DNA of 32,433 nucleotides from Anaerolineae bacterium (GTDB taxonomy: Bacteria; Chloroflexota; Anaerolineae; Aggregatilineales; J027), in the NCBI GenBank assembly GCA_012031655.1, contig JAAUUD010000007.1, positions 1 through 32,433 on the forward strand. The letters run 5' to 3'. This document shows positions 1 through 10,117 of this stretch, one piece after another. A program made the position numbers and the translations under genes. Positions within the stretch are counted from its first letter, which is position 1; each line of letters opens with the position of its first letter. Under the pieces are notes generated by a model that saw only the letters and a program-made list of their open reading frames with translations, was not told where the DNA came from and made no database searches.

Positions 1-11
1 CCCCGTGGTCA

Positions 12-320
12 GTGCGCCGCCGGCCACGCCCCAGCCCCCCCACCGCGTGCCCCGGTACTTTGCCGCTTCGCTTGAGGGTGGGCCAGCAGGGGCGCGTATT
101 GCCCGGCGACGCCAACCTGATCAATCGCAATCCGGCGCGCCTGGCCGAAGACCCAACGAACGAGAGCATTGGGCGTATCCCGGGGGGCGGGGTCTTTAAT
201 GTGGTGGGCGGCCCGGTCTGTACCAACGATATCGCCTGGTGGCTGGTGGAATTTGAAGGTGTTACGGGCTGGACGGGCGAAGGCGGGGGCACGAGTTATT
301 GGGTGGAGCCGCTGCCCTGA
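12..320 (+). CDS. 3' end of a protein with a bacterial SH3-like (SH3b) C-terminal domain; 5' part outside window or frameshifted
   Basis: LRVGQQGRVLPGDANLINRNPA...IGRIPGGGVFNVVGGPVCTNDIAWWLVEFEGVTGWTGEG...YWVEPLP is SH3b-like. A Pro-rich linker (APPATPQPP) is in the neighbouring frame, with a C7 run between the two. Confidence 0.6.
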   Translation: MRRRPRPSPPTACPGTLPLRLRVGQQGRVLPGDANLINRNPARLAEDPTNESIGRIPGGGVFNVVGGPVCTNDIAWWLVEFEGVTGWTGEGGGTSYWVEPLP

Positions 321-360
321 AGGTAGGGCGGCTGGTGGCCATAGGCTGACAGACCCATAC

Positions 361-392
361 GGGGCGCATCCCCTCGGCAGGGGATGCGCCCC
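361..392. repeat. Perfect 14-bp palindromic stem-loop (REP-like or terminator-like)
   Basis: GGGGCGCATCCCCT-CGGC-AGGGGATGCGCCCC read directly. Confidence 0.6.
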
Positions 393-428
393 TGCGGGCT
401 ACAGGATTTTGCCGCGAGGGCTTGGTGA

Positions 429-734
429 ATAAAGCGGCAGGTTAATCTGATGAACGCCACCAAATATTCGCCCCAGGGCGGCGCCATCTGTTTGCAGCTG
501 GATCGCCACGTGCAGCACATCATCCTGCGGGGGATTGACAGTGGGATGGGCATCGCCCCGGAGGACCTGCCGCGCATCTTTGAACCCTTCTGGCGCGCCG
601 AGAGCGTCGGGCAAATTCGTGGGCTGGGCCTGAGTATCGCCAAAGCCGGCGTAGAGCGCCACCACGGCCACATCCAGGTCGCCAGCACACCAGGCCAGGG
701 GACCACCGTTCCGGTCTTTCTGCCAGACGCCTGA
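429..734 (+). pseudogene. Histidine kinase C-terminal ATPase-domain remnant
   Basis: KRQVNLMNATKYSPQGG (N-box-like), DSGMGIAPEDLPRIFEPFWRAE (G1/F box), GLGLSIAKAGVERHHGHIQVASTPGQGTTVPVFLP (G2 and C-terminal). A stop lies just upstream and no HisKA or sensor region is present. Confidence 0.75.
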
Positions 735-787
735 GCCTGCCATCCAGCAGGATCGCCTGCCGGCGGCATGGCGGCGGGTGCTGCGCC

Positions 788-3700
788 TTACAGCAACAAC
801 GCACCAACCTCGCCTTGCAAAATAGCCAGCGCGATTTCATCAAAGAACAGGGCCTGGCCTTCCTCGCGGGCGATCCGCTGTTGATGCGGTGTCAGCCGGG
901 CTTCGAGCTGCTCCTGAAAGGGCCGAATGTCGTTCTGGACGTTGACGTCGGCGGCGGCATGCTGGGTGATGAGGTAAACCCAGGTGGCCGCGCGGAAGGT
1001 ATCACCCCGCCGTGCCAGGATTTCTGCACAGCCCATCAACCCGTAGAGCGCGGTGGTTAGCGCCTGGTGCTGGAGCGAAAGCTGCAAGATATCCAGAAAG
1101 TAGCAGTGGGCGGTGGCAAGATCGTTCTGCGCCAGGCTAAGCAGGCCAAGGTTGGTGAGGTTCACCAGCACGGATTGATCTTGCTGAATTTCCTCGCTCA
1201 GGCACAGGGATTCTTCGTAATGCCGACGGGCAGCGGGGTAGTCGCCGCGCAGGCGTGCGATTTCGCCCAGGTTGCTGATGGCCGCGCTGGCGCGCTCGCG
1301 GTTGCCCACGGACAGGGCCAGGGCACGGTTTTTGAGGTGGTAGCGCTCGGCCAGGTCCAGGTCGCCCTGGAAGAAGGCAATCGACCCCAGTCGATTGGCG
1401 GCATAGAGGATCATGCTGGCGTCATTAAGCTGGTTGGCTAGCTGCCAACAGGCGGTGATGTGCACGGTGGCGGTTTCAAAATCCCCCAGGCGCCAGGCGA
1501 TGTCGCCCAGACCATATTGAATGCGGGCCAGAGTTAATGGGTCCACATCGTCGCAGGCGGCTAACGCCTGTTGCAGGTAGCGCTGGGCGGTGCTGAAGTC
1601 GCCTGGTGCGCGGCGACCTGGCTCAGCCAGTACATCGCGTTCAAGGCCACGGTGCCTGTTGCTTGGGGCTGGGCCTGCTGGAGCACACTTTCGGCCTCTG
1701 CATACTCGCCCAGGTACCAGCAGGCTTCGCCCAACTGAACCAGTAGGTCTGGTGTGGGGGGGGTGGAGCGTGCGGGCACGCTCCAGGTATTGCCTGGCTG
1801 CCCGAAACGCGCTCACGCGCAGCGATTTTTCTGCGGCCATGCGGCAGTAAGTGAGTTCTTTGGCGCTATCCCCGGCTTTGTGCCAGTGTTGCATCAAGAC
1901 GATGGCATAGTCTGCCAGGGGGTAAAAAGCCTCAATACTCGCCGCGACCTGTGCATGTCGCTTGGCCAATGCTCCAGCATCCAGGGTATAGAGGATGCCA
2001 TCGCGTAGTTTGTCGTGCGCAAAGCTCCAGGTTTCGTTGGCCACCGTGACGATGCTCGCCTCCAGGCAGTGCATCAACCAGGCTTGCAGGTCCAGCTCAG
2101 GGTGCAGGCTGCACAGCAAGAGCGGGTCAATCTGCCGCCCGATGACGGCGGCGGTTTGCAGGGCGGCATGGTCTCGCTGGGGCAAGCGCCGCAAACGTCG
2201 CTCGGCAATAGAGACCAACCCACGGGCAAAACGCGCTCAGGGAGCTGCATCAGCCGCACCTGAGCCAGGGCACCGGCTTCTTCAGCCAGTGCACGGATGA
2301 TCTCGATCAGAAAATAGATGTTGCCTTCGCTTTCGCGTTGTAAGAGGGTCATCAAAGCGGGTTGGTGGCCGCCCAGCATCCGGTTGCTGAGGTCCGCAAT
2401 GGCGTCTGCATTCAGCCGTCCCAGTTTGATCTGATACATTTCTGTGAGCGTTTTGTGAAGCTGCGAGCCTTCATCATCCCGATAGCTGCCAATGACCAGC
2501 ACCGGCAAATCTGCCAGGATATGGCTGAGCTGTTTGAGGGGCTCCAGGCTTTCGACGGCCCAGTGCAGGTCTTCCAGCAGCACCACCACGGGCACATTAG
2601 CCCGCCGGAATAGCCCAACCAGGGTGGAAACAAGCCGCTGCTGGTGGGCCTGGGGCGACAAGGGCGGCCAGGGCGCCACCGGTCGGCCCAGTAGCCTTTC
2701 GAGGTCTGGGATGATCTCTTGCAAAACACTGGCTTCGAGATCGTTGAGGTCACACACCAGCACCAGGCGGCGCACCGCCTCCCGCCAGAGTTGATAGGGC
2801 AGGCCGCCACCCTCCACTGCCTGCCCCGCCAGCACCATCGCACCGCTGGTGAGTGCATGAATACGGATTTCATCCAGCAAGCGCGACTTGCCAACCCCGC
2901 TTTCGCCGCCAATCAGCCAGCCGCTACCGCGTTGGTGCCGCAGGTCATCCAGGGCGTTTTTCAGCAAGGCAACTTCCTGCTCTCGCCCTACGAACTGCGC
3001 CCGCTCCAGAAAGCTGTTGCGGATGTGCAGGGTTTCGACCGGCACCGGAAGCCCAACTGCCACACAGAGGGCTGCCAGGGCATCTTCGGCGCAATCGAAA
3101 CGGTTGGCCGGGTCTTTGGCCATCAAGCGGGCGATGACTTGCTTAAGCGCGGTTGGGATATGCAGCAAATCCAGGCTGGCATCTGCCGAGATGATCTTGA
3201 TGAGCATCGCGCCCTGGTCGGGGCTCCAGAATGGGTGTGTGAGGTTGAACATCTCATAGGCCATCACGCCGACCGCAAAGAGGTCCGCCGCGCGGCTAAC
3301 GGGTTCCCCCAGCAGCACTTCGGGCGCGGCATAGGCCACCGTGCCGGAAAGAAAGGTCAGTTCTTCCTGGCTGGCGCGTTCCACCGCCACCGAAACGCCA
3401 AAGTCAGCCACGTAAACATGCTGCCCGACCACCATCACGTTGGCGGGCTTCATGTCTCGGTGCACGATGCCGCAACGGTGCAGATAGGCCAGAGCCTGGA
3501 GCACCTGCACAAGCAAGCACACCTGTGCCTCCAGCGGTTGGTTGAAGGCCGCCTTGGTCAGGCTTTGGACGTTTTCCAGCAACTCCATGGCCAGGAAGGG
3601 CTGCTGGTCGTGGTCGAAGCCGTAATCTAGCACAGTAATGATATGAGGATGGCGCAACGCGGCCAACAAACTGAATTCGCGGGCCAGCGCCAGGTTAAAG

Positions 3701-3870
3701 TCCGAGTGTGGCGTTGAGTAGCCCTGGAAAAGCGCTTCCTGCCGGGCGAGGACGCGCTTCAGGGCCACCTCTTGTTGAGTCAAACGGTCCAGGGCACGGT
3801 AGACCGTCCCCATTCCCCCGACTCCTAAACGTTCCAACAAGGCGTAACGATTACCAATCAAGTGTTGCAT
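788..3870 (-). CDS. Serine/threonine protein kinase with AAA ATPase and TPR-like C-terminus (frameshifted, at least 3 indels)
   Basis: Kinase motifs GVGGMGTVYRA, VALKRV, HRDMKPANVMVV, ADFGVSV, GTVAYAAPEVL; Walker A GESGVGKSRLL; TPR-like repeats in the 788..2218 and 1561..1779 frames. Adding one T near 2228-2231 (- strand TTTT) restores ERVFARGLVSIAERRLRRLP. Confidence 0.85.
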
Positions 3871-4203
3871 AACGACCCGCCCAATACATCACTCGTCTAC
3901 CGGAAAACAGCATTAAACCGTGGTCATTCACTAGGGTGTGCAGGTGTTTCCAACCCGGGCTAAGTAAAAACTACCCAGTAGGGCCTATCCCCCGGTCCTC
4001 GCCTGACGGGCTGAGTTTTCCCCACATTGCTTAAGGATGCTTTTGTGGTTCGTTTGTGTAGTGCATCGCGTTTGCATACAGTCTGCATCGCCCTCTTCCA
4101 ACAAGGTATGCTGGAGTATCCCAGGGGGCCTAGTGCAGAATGTCATGCAAAGCGGATGCAACCTGGCACCCAGCGAGCACATCATGAGAAGCGCGCTTGC
4201 GCC

Positions 4204-5004
4204 CTAGAGGGGCCGGGGCGGGAGCTTGACGATGAATTCCGTTTCGGGTTGGATCAGCACACTATGAGCGCTAGATTGGGCTTCAAATGGCACAAGGCCC
4301 AGGCGGTCCAGCAAGGCAAAGCGCGCCTGGCGGATGCGCCCAACGGTGCATTGCAGGCGGTCGTGCCAGACGCTGTAGCTCCCCAACCGACCATCCCGCC
4401 GAAAATAGGCGCCCACCAGCGGGTGCGTAAGCTTGAACCAGCCGGCTTCCAGGTCCGAAAAGCCGTCTAAGCTGGCAACGGGCGCGCCGCTATCTTCCAG
4501 CTCCAGCGTTGCGGCGGCCCATGGGCTGGCCGTGGTCATCCGATAGCGGGTGTAGCGCTTTTGCTGGGCGTCGTAGTGTGTCTCAAACCGAATGCGCCCC
4601 CGGTGCCAGGGCAACCGCCAGAGGTAACGCGGGATCACCACCGGCCAGCCGCCCAGTGTGGTGCCGAAGAACCAGACCGCTGCCTGTCCGGTTACACGAT
4701 CAATAACATAGGTGCGGTAGTTGGTCTGCCCAAAGCGAAAATTGGCCTGGGGCAACCTTGCAAAATGAAAATCAGCGTCCTCGAAAGGCACCACAGACAC
4801 CCAAAGCGCGGGTTGCCCATCTGGCCCTGGGGAGGTGTCCAGGTCAAAGCGGGGGTGCACCAGCGGGCGCACCCGTTCCGGCGGCACGGCATAGGTGATC
4901 AGCGCGAAGTGGCGCAGCTTGGTCACCACATCCAACCCCCGGGTGGCGGGTCGTTGCAGCACATGCGGGGCAAAAGGCGGGGCGGGGTCGGTGTTCATCA
5001 GCAT
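4204..5004 (-). CDS. DUF2071 (YqjF-like) family protein
   Basis: FALITYAVPPERVRPLVHPRFDLDT, VSVVPFEDADF, QTNYRTYV and VWFFGTTL match the DUF2071/acetoacetate decarboxylase-like pattern. 266 aa intact. Confidence 0.75.
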   Translation of the reverse strand: MLMNTDPAPPFAPHVLQRPATRGLDVVTKLRHFALITYAVPPERVRPLVHPRFDLDTSPGPDGQPALWVSVVPFEDADFHFARLPQANFRFGQTNYRTYVIDRVTGQAAVWFFGTTLGGWPVVIPRYLWRLPWHRGRIRFETHYDAQQKRYTRYRMTTASPWAAATLELEDSGAPVASLDGFSDLEAGWFKLTHPLVGAYFRRDGRLGSYSVWHDRLQCTVGRIRQARFALLDRLGLVPFEAQSSAHSVLIQPETEFIVKLPPRPL

Positions 5005-5043
5005 TCCCTGTTAAGTATAGCGCCCTTTGCCCCTTGGAGCATG

Positions 5044-6059
5044 CTAGGGGTTGGGCTGCACCAACGGCTTAAGGCTATGCCCGGCGTTGAACTCTGCAAA
5101 ACCGGCGGGTAACTCCGCGAGCGGGAAGCGCCGCTCGATGAGCACCTGATAATGTTCCCGGCGGGCCCGCAACAGGTCCATGTATTCGCCTGTTACCCGC
5201 TCAAAGGAAAGTAGAAGGTGCGCACGTAAGCGGCTTCTTTGCGGCGAATTTGCGGGGAGGGCGTGAGGGTCCAGGGGTTATCATTTTCGCCCAGCATCAG
5301 CACCGCCCCGCCAGATTCAACCAGGCGCATGGCCAGTTCGCGGGCGGCGGGCTGCCCGCTGGCCTCGATGACCAGCCCAAAGCTATCCTGAAGGGTGCTG
5401 TCTTCCAAATCCAGGGCCGTGGCGCCCCACTCGGTCGCCACGGCCACGCGGGCTGCGTTGGGGTCATAGACGCCGATTTCGGCCCACCCCAGCGCCGAGA
5501 GGATCAGTTGGCTGCCCAGGCCCAGCGGCCCCACCCCCACGATGGCCGCCCGTTGCGAGCGGGTGTGGGCGTCGCTGGCCGCCAGGGCATAGTGGATGCC
5601 GTGGGCTGCCGTGCCGATGGTATCCAGCAGCAGCACCCCTTCGTCGTCCCCGATGTCATCCGGCAGGGGGATGCAGTTGGCCGCTGGCGCGGTGAGGTAC
5701 TGCGCGTAGCCGCCGGGCGTTTGCCAGCCCACCAGGCCGCCCTTCGCTTCGGCGCAGCGGTTGGTCATCCCGGCGCGGCATTGGCGGCACGCGCCGCAAA
5801 AGCGCTTGATGTAAACCACCACGCGCGCGCCTTCTGGCAGGGTGGCGCCAGGGCCATTCTGGACCACCGTCGCGGTGAGTTCGTGGCCGGGCGTGATGGC
5901 CGTTCCCCGGTGGTAAAGCCGCCGGTCCGAGCCGCAGAGGCCACAAAAGCGCGTGAGGAGCAGGGCTTCGCCCGGGCCGGGCTGGGGGACCGCCGTTTCG
6001 ATGATCTCAATCTGATCATCGCCGGGGAAGCGCGCCGCGAGCATGGTTTGAGGGATCAT
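5044..6059 (-). CDS. Zn-dependent MDR alcohol/polyol dehydrogenase (3' frameshift)
   Basis: GLCGSDRRLYHRG, GHELTATVV, CGACRQCRAGMTNRC (structural Zn Cys), GVGPLGLGSQLILSALG. One T inserted near 5210 gives FYFPFERVTGEYMDLLRARREHYQVLIERRFPLAELPAGFAEFNAGHSLKPLVQPNP*, ending at 5044. Confidence 0.85.
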
Positions 6060-6115
6060 GATTGCCAGGAACTCCTAAAGTTTGAGCACGAACAAGCATC
6101 CACTCCACGGCGCGG

Positions 6116-7021
6116 CTAGCCCTTGAGCGCCCCGGCAGTGAGACCAGCCACCACGTAGCGTTGCAGCAACAGGGCCAGGATCACCGTGGGCAGCATCACC
6201 AGCAACGCTGTGGCGTTGACCACCGTATATTGCAGGCTGGTGTCGCTGATGAAGGAACTTATCAGCACCGGCAGGGTTTGCACATCCTCCGAGCCGCCCA
6301 GCGTGATCGGGATCAGGAAGTCGTTCCAGGCCAGCAGAAAGGTGATCACGAAGGTCGCGGCGATGCCAGGCATAGAGAGCGGCAGCACCACCCGCCAGAA
6401 CGACCCCAACCGGGTGCAGCCATCCACGCGGGCGGCGTCTTCCAGCTCACCCGGCAGGCTGTCAAAATAGGCGCGCAACATCCAGACGGTGAAGGGCAGC
6501 AAAAAGCCCGTTTGGGCCAAAATCATCCCTTCCAGCGTGTTGAGCAGGTTATAATCCCGCATGCGGATGAATAGCGGGATCACCAGCACAATGAGCGGAA
6601 CCATGCGCGTGGCCAGCAACAGCAGGCCAAAGAAATCCCGGCCTGGGTAGCGCAAGCGCACCAGGGTATAGGCAGAAAGCGAACCCATCGCGATGGTCGC
6701 CAGCCCGGTGGAGATGGCCACAATCGCGGAGTTGCGGAAGGCGGTGGGGAAGTTTTCGATCTGCGGTGGGAAGCGGTTGCGGAAGCTGAGGTCCTGCGCT
6801 GCGCGTTCTTCATCCACCCCAAAGATCAGCATCTCGAAGTTCTCCAGCGTCACCGCCTCTGGGATTGGGTTTTCCACATTGGCCAGCAGGTTGCGCTCGG
6901 TCTGGATGGCCGCCACAAAATCGAGGTGATGGGCGAGCAGGATATACAGCAACGCGACGACGTTCAGCGTCCAGCCGAGCACCTGGCTCCAGAGCTTGCG
7001 GCGGTTGCCTCTGCGCTGCAT
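6116..7021 (-). CDS. Carbohydrate ABC transporter permease (MalG-type)
   Basis: EAA loop ELEDAARVDGCTRLGSFWRVVLPLSMPGI plus hydrophobic helices. Confidence 0.9.
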   Translation of the reverse strand: MQRRGNRRKLWSQVLGWTLNVVALLYILLAHHLDFVAAIQTERNLLANVENPIPEAVTLENFEMLIFGVDEERAAQDLSFRNRFPPQIENFPTAFRNSAIVAISTGLATIAMGSLSAYTLVRLRYPGRDFFGLLLLATRMVPLIVLVIPLFIRMRDYNLLNTLEGMILAQTGFLLPFTVWMLRAYFDSLPGELEDAARVDGCTRLGSFWRVVLPLSMPGIAATFVITFLLAWNDFLIPITLGGSEDVQTLPVLISSFISDTSLQYTVVNATALLVMLPTVILALLLQRYVVAGLTAGALKG

Positions 7022-7023
7022 GG

Positions 7024-7977
7024 CTAGTACTCCACCGAGCGATAGATAAAGCGGACGTAGAAAATGGCCAGGATGGCGATGATCACCGCCAGCACAAAGG
7101 CGGAGGCCGCGCCGTAGTCCAGGTCAAACAGGCGGAAGGACTGCCAATAGGAATACCAGGCTGCTGTCCAGGTGCTATTGCCGGGGCCGCCGTTGGTCAG
7201 GGCAAAGACCTCTTCAAAGATCATGATGGCGAAGGCGGTCCGCAGGACCAGGATCACGGCGATCACCGGGCGCAGCAGGGGCAGCGTGATGAACAAAAAC
7301 TTGTGCAGGTCGTTGGCGCCATCCACCTCCGCCGCCTCGTAAATATCGCGCGGGATGCCCTGCAACGCGGCATAGAACAGCAGCGCGCTAAAGGGCACCA
7401 CCCGCCAGACATAGGCCCACACAACCACCGCCTGCGCCGTGGTCGCATCGCTGAAGAAGCGGATGAAGTTATCCGTCAGGCCCAGGCTAAAGAGCACGGC
7501 GTTCAGGTGGCCATAGCGCGAATTGAAAATGAAGGACCACATCAGGCCATTGGCAATCGGCGGGATGGCCCAGGGCAACAACACAAAAATCCGCGTAAAG
7601 CGACTGATGAACACCTGCTTCTGGTTCATGGCGATGGCCATAAACAGGCCAATCACCAGCATCGAGATCACCGATGCGCCGGCCATCAGCAGGGTGCGCT
7701 GCAAGGTCTCCAGAAAAAGTTCATCGCGCCAGAGTGCCTCGAAGTTTTCGAACCCCTTGTAGGGGATTTCGCCCGTCCGCAGGCCGCGAATGGTGACCTC
7801 GTGCAGGGCCAACCAGAAGGCATAGCCAATGGGATAGCCAATGACCAGGGCGACGATCACCACGGTGGGCAGGTTCATCCAGAAGGCCAGTTGAGCGGAG
7901 CCGATGGCCTGGCGAGAGACCCGCCAACGGCGTTTGCTGCGTTGCTGGGGCACGTTCTGGGAGGCAGCATCCAGCAT
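7024..7977 (-). CDS. Sugar ABC transporter permease (MalF/UgpA-type)
   Basis: EAA loop DIYEAAEVDGANDLHKFLFITLPLLRPVI; abuts the MalG-type gene. Confidence 0.9.
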   Translation of the reverse strand: MLDAASQNVPQQRSKRRWRVSRQAIGSAQLAFWMNLPTVVIVALVIGYPIGYAFWLALHEVTIRGLRTGEIPYKGFENFEALWRDELFLETLQRTLLMAGASVISMLVIGLFMAIAMNQKQVFISRFTRIFVLLPWAIPPIANGLMWSFIFNSRYGHLNAVLFSLGLTDNFIRFFSDATTAQAVVVWAYVWRVVPFSALLFYAALQGIPRDIYEAAEVDGANDLHKFLFITLPLLRPVIAVILVLRTAFAIMIFEEVFALTNGGPGNSTWTAAWYSYWQSFRLFDLDYGAASAFVLAVIIAILAIFYVRFIYRSVEY

Positions 7978-8012
7978 AAGTGCATCCTTATTGTTTCAAA
8001 AGAATACTTTTG

Positions 8013-8059
8013 CGCCCCAGGCGGGGCATCCGGCGGGCGGCACCTGGGCCACCCGCCGG
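8013..8059 (-). promoter_or_regulatory. Two adjacent stem-loops between the substrate-binding protein and permease genes (attenuator or mRNA-stabilising candidate)
   Basis: CCGGCGGG...CCCGCCGG (8030-8037/8052-8059) and GCCCCAGGCGGGGC (8013-8026), in the SBP-permease intergenic gap. Confidence 0.45.
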
Positions 8060-8088
8060 CGCTCTCCAGAAAAACAGTTGCTCGCGGA

Positions 8089-9428
8089 TCAGGCGTTCAG
8101 GTCTTCGGCCCCCTGCGCGATGTTGCCTGCGGCTTCATCTGCGCTGATGGCCCCGCCCAGGCATTCTTGCAGGTTGGGGACAAGGTACTGGTCTACCCAC
8201 TGGTTGTACCAGGGGGCACCCTTGGCTGCGCAAGCCGTGGCAATGAACACGGCGTCCTCGAACTGGCTGTTGTATTCGTCCAGGTCGTAGAGGCTGCCCC
8301 ACAGCTCGCGGATTTCTTCGTTTTCCAGCGCCTTTTGTGGCCAGCCAGAGGTGTAGGCGAACTTGGCGCGTTCCACGGCCATGAAGTAGCCGTCGTTCTG
8401 CGTTTCGCCGCCAAAGTATTGCAGCAGTTGCCAGCTCAGGTCGCGGTCGTAGCTGTTAGACATCAGCGACCAGAGGTTGCCATCATAGGTGGGGGTGCCC
8501 ATGGCAAAATCTGGTGCTGCCCGGCGGTTTCGGACTGGGCTGGGTCGTTGGCGAAGTTCATGTAGCGTTCGCGCGTGTTAGAGAAGATGTGGTTGCCGGT
8601 GGCATGGGCGCGAATGGCCGGGATCCAGCGCAGTTCCAGCGAGGCGGGGTCGGCCACCTGGGTTTCCTGGAAGGTGTCGCGCCACCACTGGAGCGTCTCG
8701 CGGGCCACCGAGCCGGATTCCATCAGCGGGTTGAAGTCTTCGTCAAAGAGCTGGCCGCCCTTGGAGGACACCAGCATGATCCAGGTGTCGCCGATGTGCT
8801 CCAGGCCCACGCCCGCCTGCCAGACAATCGGGTAGTCCATCACGCCATCCATTTTGGCCTTCAGCGCCATTTCGCCCAGTTCTTCCAGGCTGGTGGGCAG
8901 GCTCTCGAAACCGGCTTCTTCGAAGCGCTCGGTGTTGTAGATGTAGGTGTTCAGCGAGAGGAAGTAGGGCAGGCCCCAGATTTCGCCCTGATAGGTTACC
9001 AGGTCGCGCGCGGCGGGCAACATCTGCTCCAGGTAGGCATCCACGCCGGGCAGGTCGGTGATGGGCTGCACGATGCCCTGTTCGGTCCAGGCTGCGCGGT
9101 TGAAGAAGTGCATCACACCCACATCGATCTGATCACCTGCGATGGTCTTGGTGAGGATGCGCTGGTTGGTTTCTTCGATATTGGGTTGCTGGTCCCAGAC
9201 CACCGGCACGCCAAAGTCGCGCTCAAAGAGGGCCATGGCGGCGTTGATGGCGGCTTCGTCACCGTCCACGGTCCAGTAAACCAGCGAGAGTTCATCCTGG
9301 GCAAAGGCACGCCGCAAGCCGAAGCCGGGCTTCAGGCCCAGCCCGCCAGCCAGGGCCAGGCTACCCCCAGCCGCAGAAAGGCGGATAAAATCCCGACGAC
9401 TGAGGCCACGTAATGTTTTGTTGGGCAT
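8089..9428 (-). CDS. Sugar ABC transporter substrate-binding protein with Tat-like signal (one frameshift)
   Basis: RRDFIRLSAAGGSLALAGG Tat-like signal; family-1 extracellular solute-binding architecture. One T added at the - strand TTTT near 8506 gives HQIFAMGTPTYDGNLWSLMSNSYDRD. Confidence 0.85.
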
Positions 9429-10117
9429 GGTTCAGGCTCCTTAAAAGGTCAATACTTGCGCTTTAGGTTGGGAACTGCTGGTTGCGTAAGTCAGTTGAAT
9501 GATCGATGCGTAGCGGACCTTGCCTTTCCTGAAGTGCCAAGCACCCGTGCAAGTGGGGACCAGTGGGGCAGGGCCAGGCACCGCCCGCATAGGGCGCGGC
9601 GGGGTACCCCTGATCTGGATGAAGGCGGCGAAAAAAGGGGAAGGGGAAGGTGAGCAAGTTGAGCAGGCGAATGCACAAAACTATTTTCAACCCCGGCTGC
9701 AAGAGCGCGAAACAATATTCTATAGAAAAGAGTTACCACATCTACAGACGGTTGTCAACGCGTTGAAAGTCGAAGGTAAGGGGTTAGCAATCCAGGCGCA
9801 CGTGGCGTGAATTTCTCAGCATGGGTAGGGTTTGGCGCACAAAAGCGGCCCCCAGATGCCAGGGCCGTTCCCGGTTGCCGCTGGCCGCGCCCCCTGGTGT
9901 GGCTTGACGTGACGGCGCAAACCCAGTATATTTAGCAAGCATGTTCTAATTTCACAGCAGTGCCATCCCGCAACTTGCGGAGGGGCAGCGCCAACGGTTG
10001 CCAAACTCCGCAACCCGCCCACCCGCCGAGCTTGGTGTAACTTTGGGCTCGGCCTTTGGCCCGCTGGCCGTTTTCGCAGCAAGTTCCTTAACCCAGTCCA
10101 CAGCTAAGGAGGTCGGC

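Noticed and set aside
2719-3630. 303-aa + strand ORF
   Set aside because: Antisense to the kinase domain with perfect kinase motifs on the minus strand.
5250-6119. 289-aa + strand ORF
   Set aside because: Antisense to the MDR dehydrogenase; GC-rich shadow ORF with no motif.
6865-8565. 566-aa + strand ORF opposite the ABC permeases
   Set aside because: Shadow ORF: low-complexity His/Gln/Gly-rich translation antisense to two clearly conserved permease genes.
8514-9413. 299-aa + strand ORF
   Set aside because: Antisense to the substrate-binding protein; shadow ORF.
9430-10117. Possible small genes in the ABC-uvrA intergenic region
   Set aside because: ORFs in this stretch have no recognisable motif, no convincing RBS, and overlap in several frames.
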